A DNA stretch of 54,016 nucleotides, taken from NCBI RefSeq assembly GCF_000337575.1, contig NZ_AOIM01000037.1, forward strand, positions 181,616-235,631, written 5' to 3'. Source of the DNA: Natrialba hulunbeirensis JCM 10989. Its GTDB lineage: Archaea > Halobacteriota > Halobacteria > Halobacteriales > Natrialbaceae. This document shows, piece by piece, positions 53,563 through 54,016 of the stretch (its first letter is position 1; every line of letters starts with the position of its first letter). Under the pieces are notes generated by a model. That model saw only the letters and a list, made by a program, of their open reading frames with translations, was not told the origin of the DNA and made no database searches. Made by a program: the position numbers and the translations under genes.

Positions 53563-54016
53563 GCGACGAGAATCAGACGCAGGCACAGCCACAGCCACAG
53601 GCACAGAGCCAGAAAACCACCAGTACCAGTACCAGTACCAGCACCAACACCAACAGCGCCACCCATCCCGGAACGAAACACATCCTCAAAACCATCATCG
53701 CACGCGAACTCCGAACGATCGCCCGAACTCGACCGTTCTACCTTCTCGCCCTCGCGCTCGCCGCCGTCGTCCTCGGCGTCGCCTGGACCGGCGGCGGAAT
53801 CCGTGCCGGATACGTCCCAACCGCCGTCGATCTCCTGACGCCACTCGAGTTACTCGTTCCCGTCGTCGCCGTCGCGTTCGGCTACCGTGCCGTGCTCGCC
53901 GACGAACAGCGCGGCGAACTCGACGTTCTCGAGACGTATCCAGTCTCGAGTCGGTCGATCGTCCTCGGTGTCTACGTGGGGCGGGTGATCGGACTCCTCG
54001 TGGCGATCGTCGTCCC
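53559..54016 (+). CDS. nosY: NosY ABC transporter permease, cut by window edge
   Basis: The first 152 codons of a membrane permease. Residues about 1-38 are low-complexity (Gln, then a Thr/Ser/Asn run). TIIARELRTIARTRPFYLLALALAAVVLG begins the permease with its first membrane segment near residue 62; PLELLVPVVAVAFGYRAVLADEQRGELDVLETYPVSSRSIVLG gives the second and the conserved ABC-2 loop. The gene runs off the right edge. With NosD and NosF it belongs to the nitrous oxide reductase maturation operon; nosZ would be elsewhere. Confidence 0.9.
   Translation, partial: MSDENQTQAQPQPQAQSQKTTSTSTSTSTNTNSATHPGTKHILKTIIARELRTIARTRPFYLLALALAAVVLGVAWTGGGIRAGYVPTAVDLLTPLELLVPVVAVAFGYRAVLADEQRGELDVLETYPVSSRSIVLGVYVGRVIGLLVAIVV

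Overview
The window is chromosomal DNA of a haloarchaeon. The signs are high GC, proteins rich in Asp and Glu, leaderless TATA-type promoters, CetZ, coenzyme F420 and archaeosine genes, and IS200/IS605-type transposons of haloarchaeal type. Protein style and gene content suggest the Natrialbales group (Natrinema/Haloterrigena/Natrialba-like); this is a judgement by eye. No rRNA, tRNA or CRISPR array was seen.

Layout. 1-435: N-terminal stub of a TnpB on the minus strand with a hairpin-rich upstream region. 445-8100: housekeeping and conserved haloarchaeal genes (membrane DHH phosphoesterase, zinc-finger protein, GT81-like glycosyltransferase, Nudix, creatininase-family hydrolase overlapping an FAD oxidase, stand-alone Lrp ligand domain). 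8199-12122: thymidylate kinase, membrane protein, NAD-dependent epimerase, CetZ1. 12320-17675: F420 biosynthesis genes cofC, cofG and cofH with an N-methyl amino acid oxidase between them. 17790-21706: TAT-exported beta-propeller protein and a chemotaxis transducer. 21943-31139: purine genes purC, purU, purS and purQ, broken up by a TnpA/TnpB transposon. 31185-39175: VOC protein, archaeosine enzyme RaSEA, zinc finger, tungsten oxidoreductase, several small proteins and AzlCD. 39318-42752: hairpin element, SAMP-like protein, acidic lipoprotein, and a membrane-protein gene split by a stand-alone TnpB element. 42934-48871: PadR regulator, Nudix, and two paralogous secreted hyperacidic repeat proteins. 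49164-54016: archaeosine TGT and the start of a nosDFY operon.

Most notable. (1) Arrays of perfect 3-nt-loop hairpins joined by mostly 7-nt linkers occur in the transposon left end, inside tnpA, twice inside tnpB (one brings an in-frame stop), and in a 128-bp intergenic unit with perfect 11-bp terminal inverted repeats. (2) Both transposons sit in host genes whose reading frames are exactly restored when the element is removed. (3) A SAMP/MoaD-like protein does not end at its diglycine. (4) Two tandem secreted acidic proteins share five ordered short blocks and a duplicated upstream region. (5) NosL and NosD are fused.
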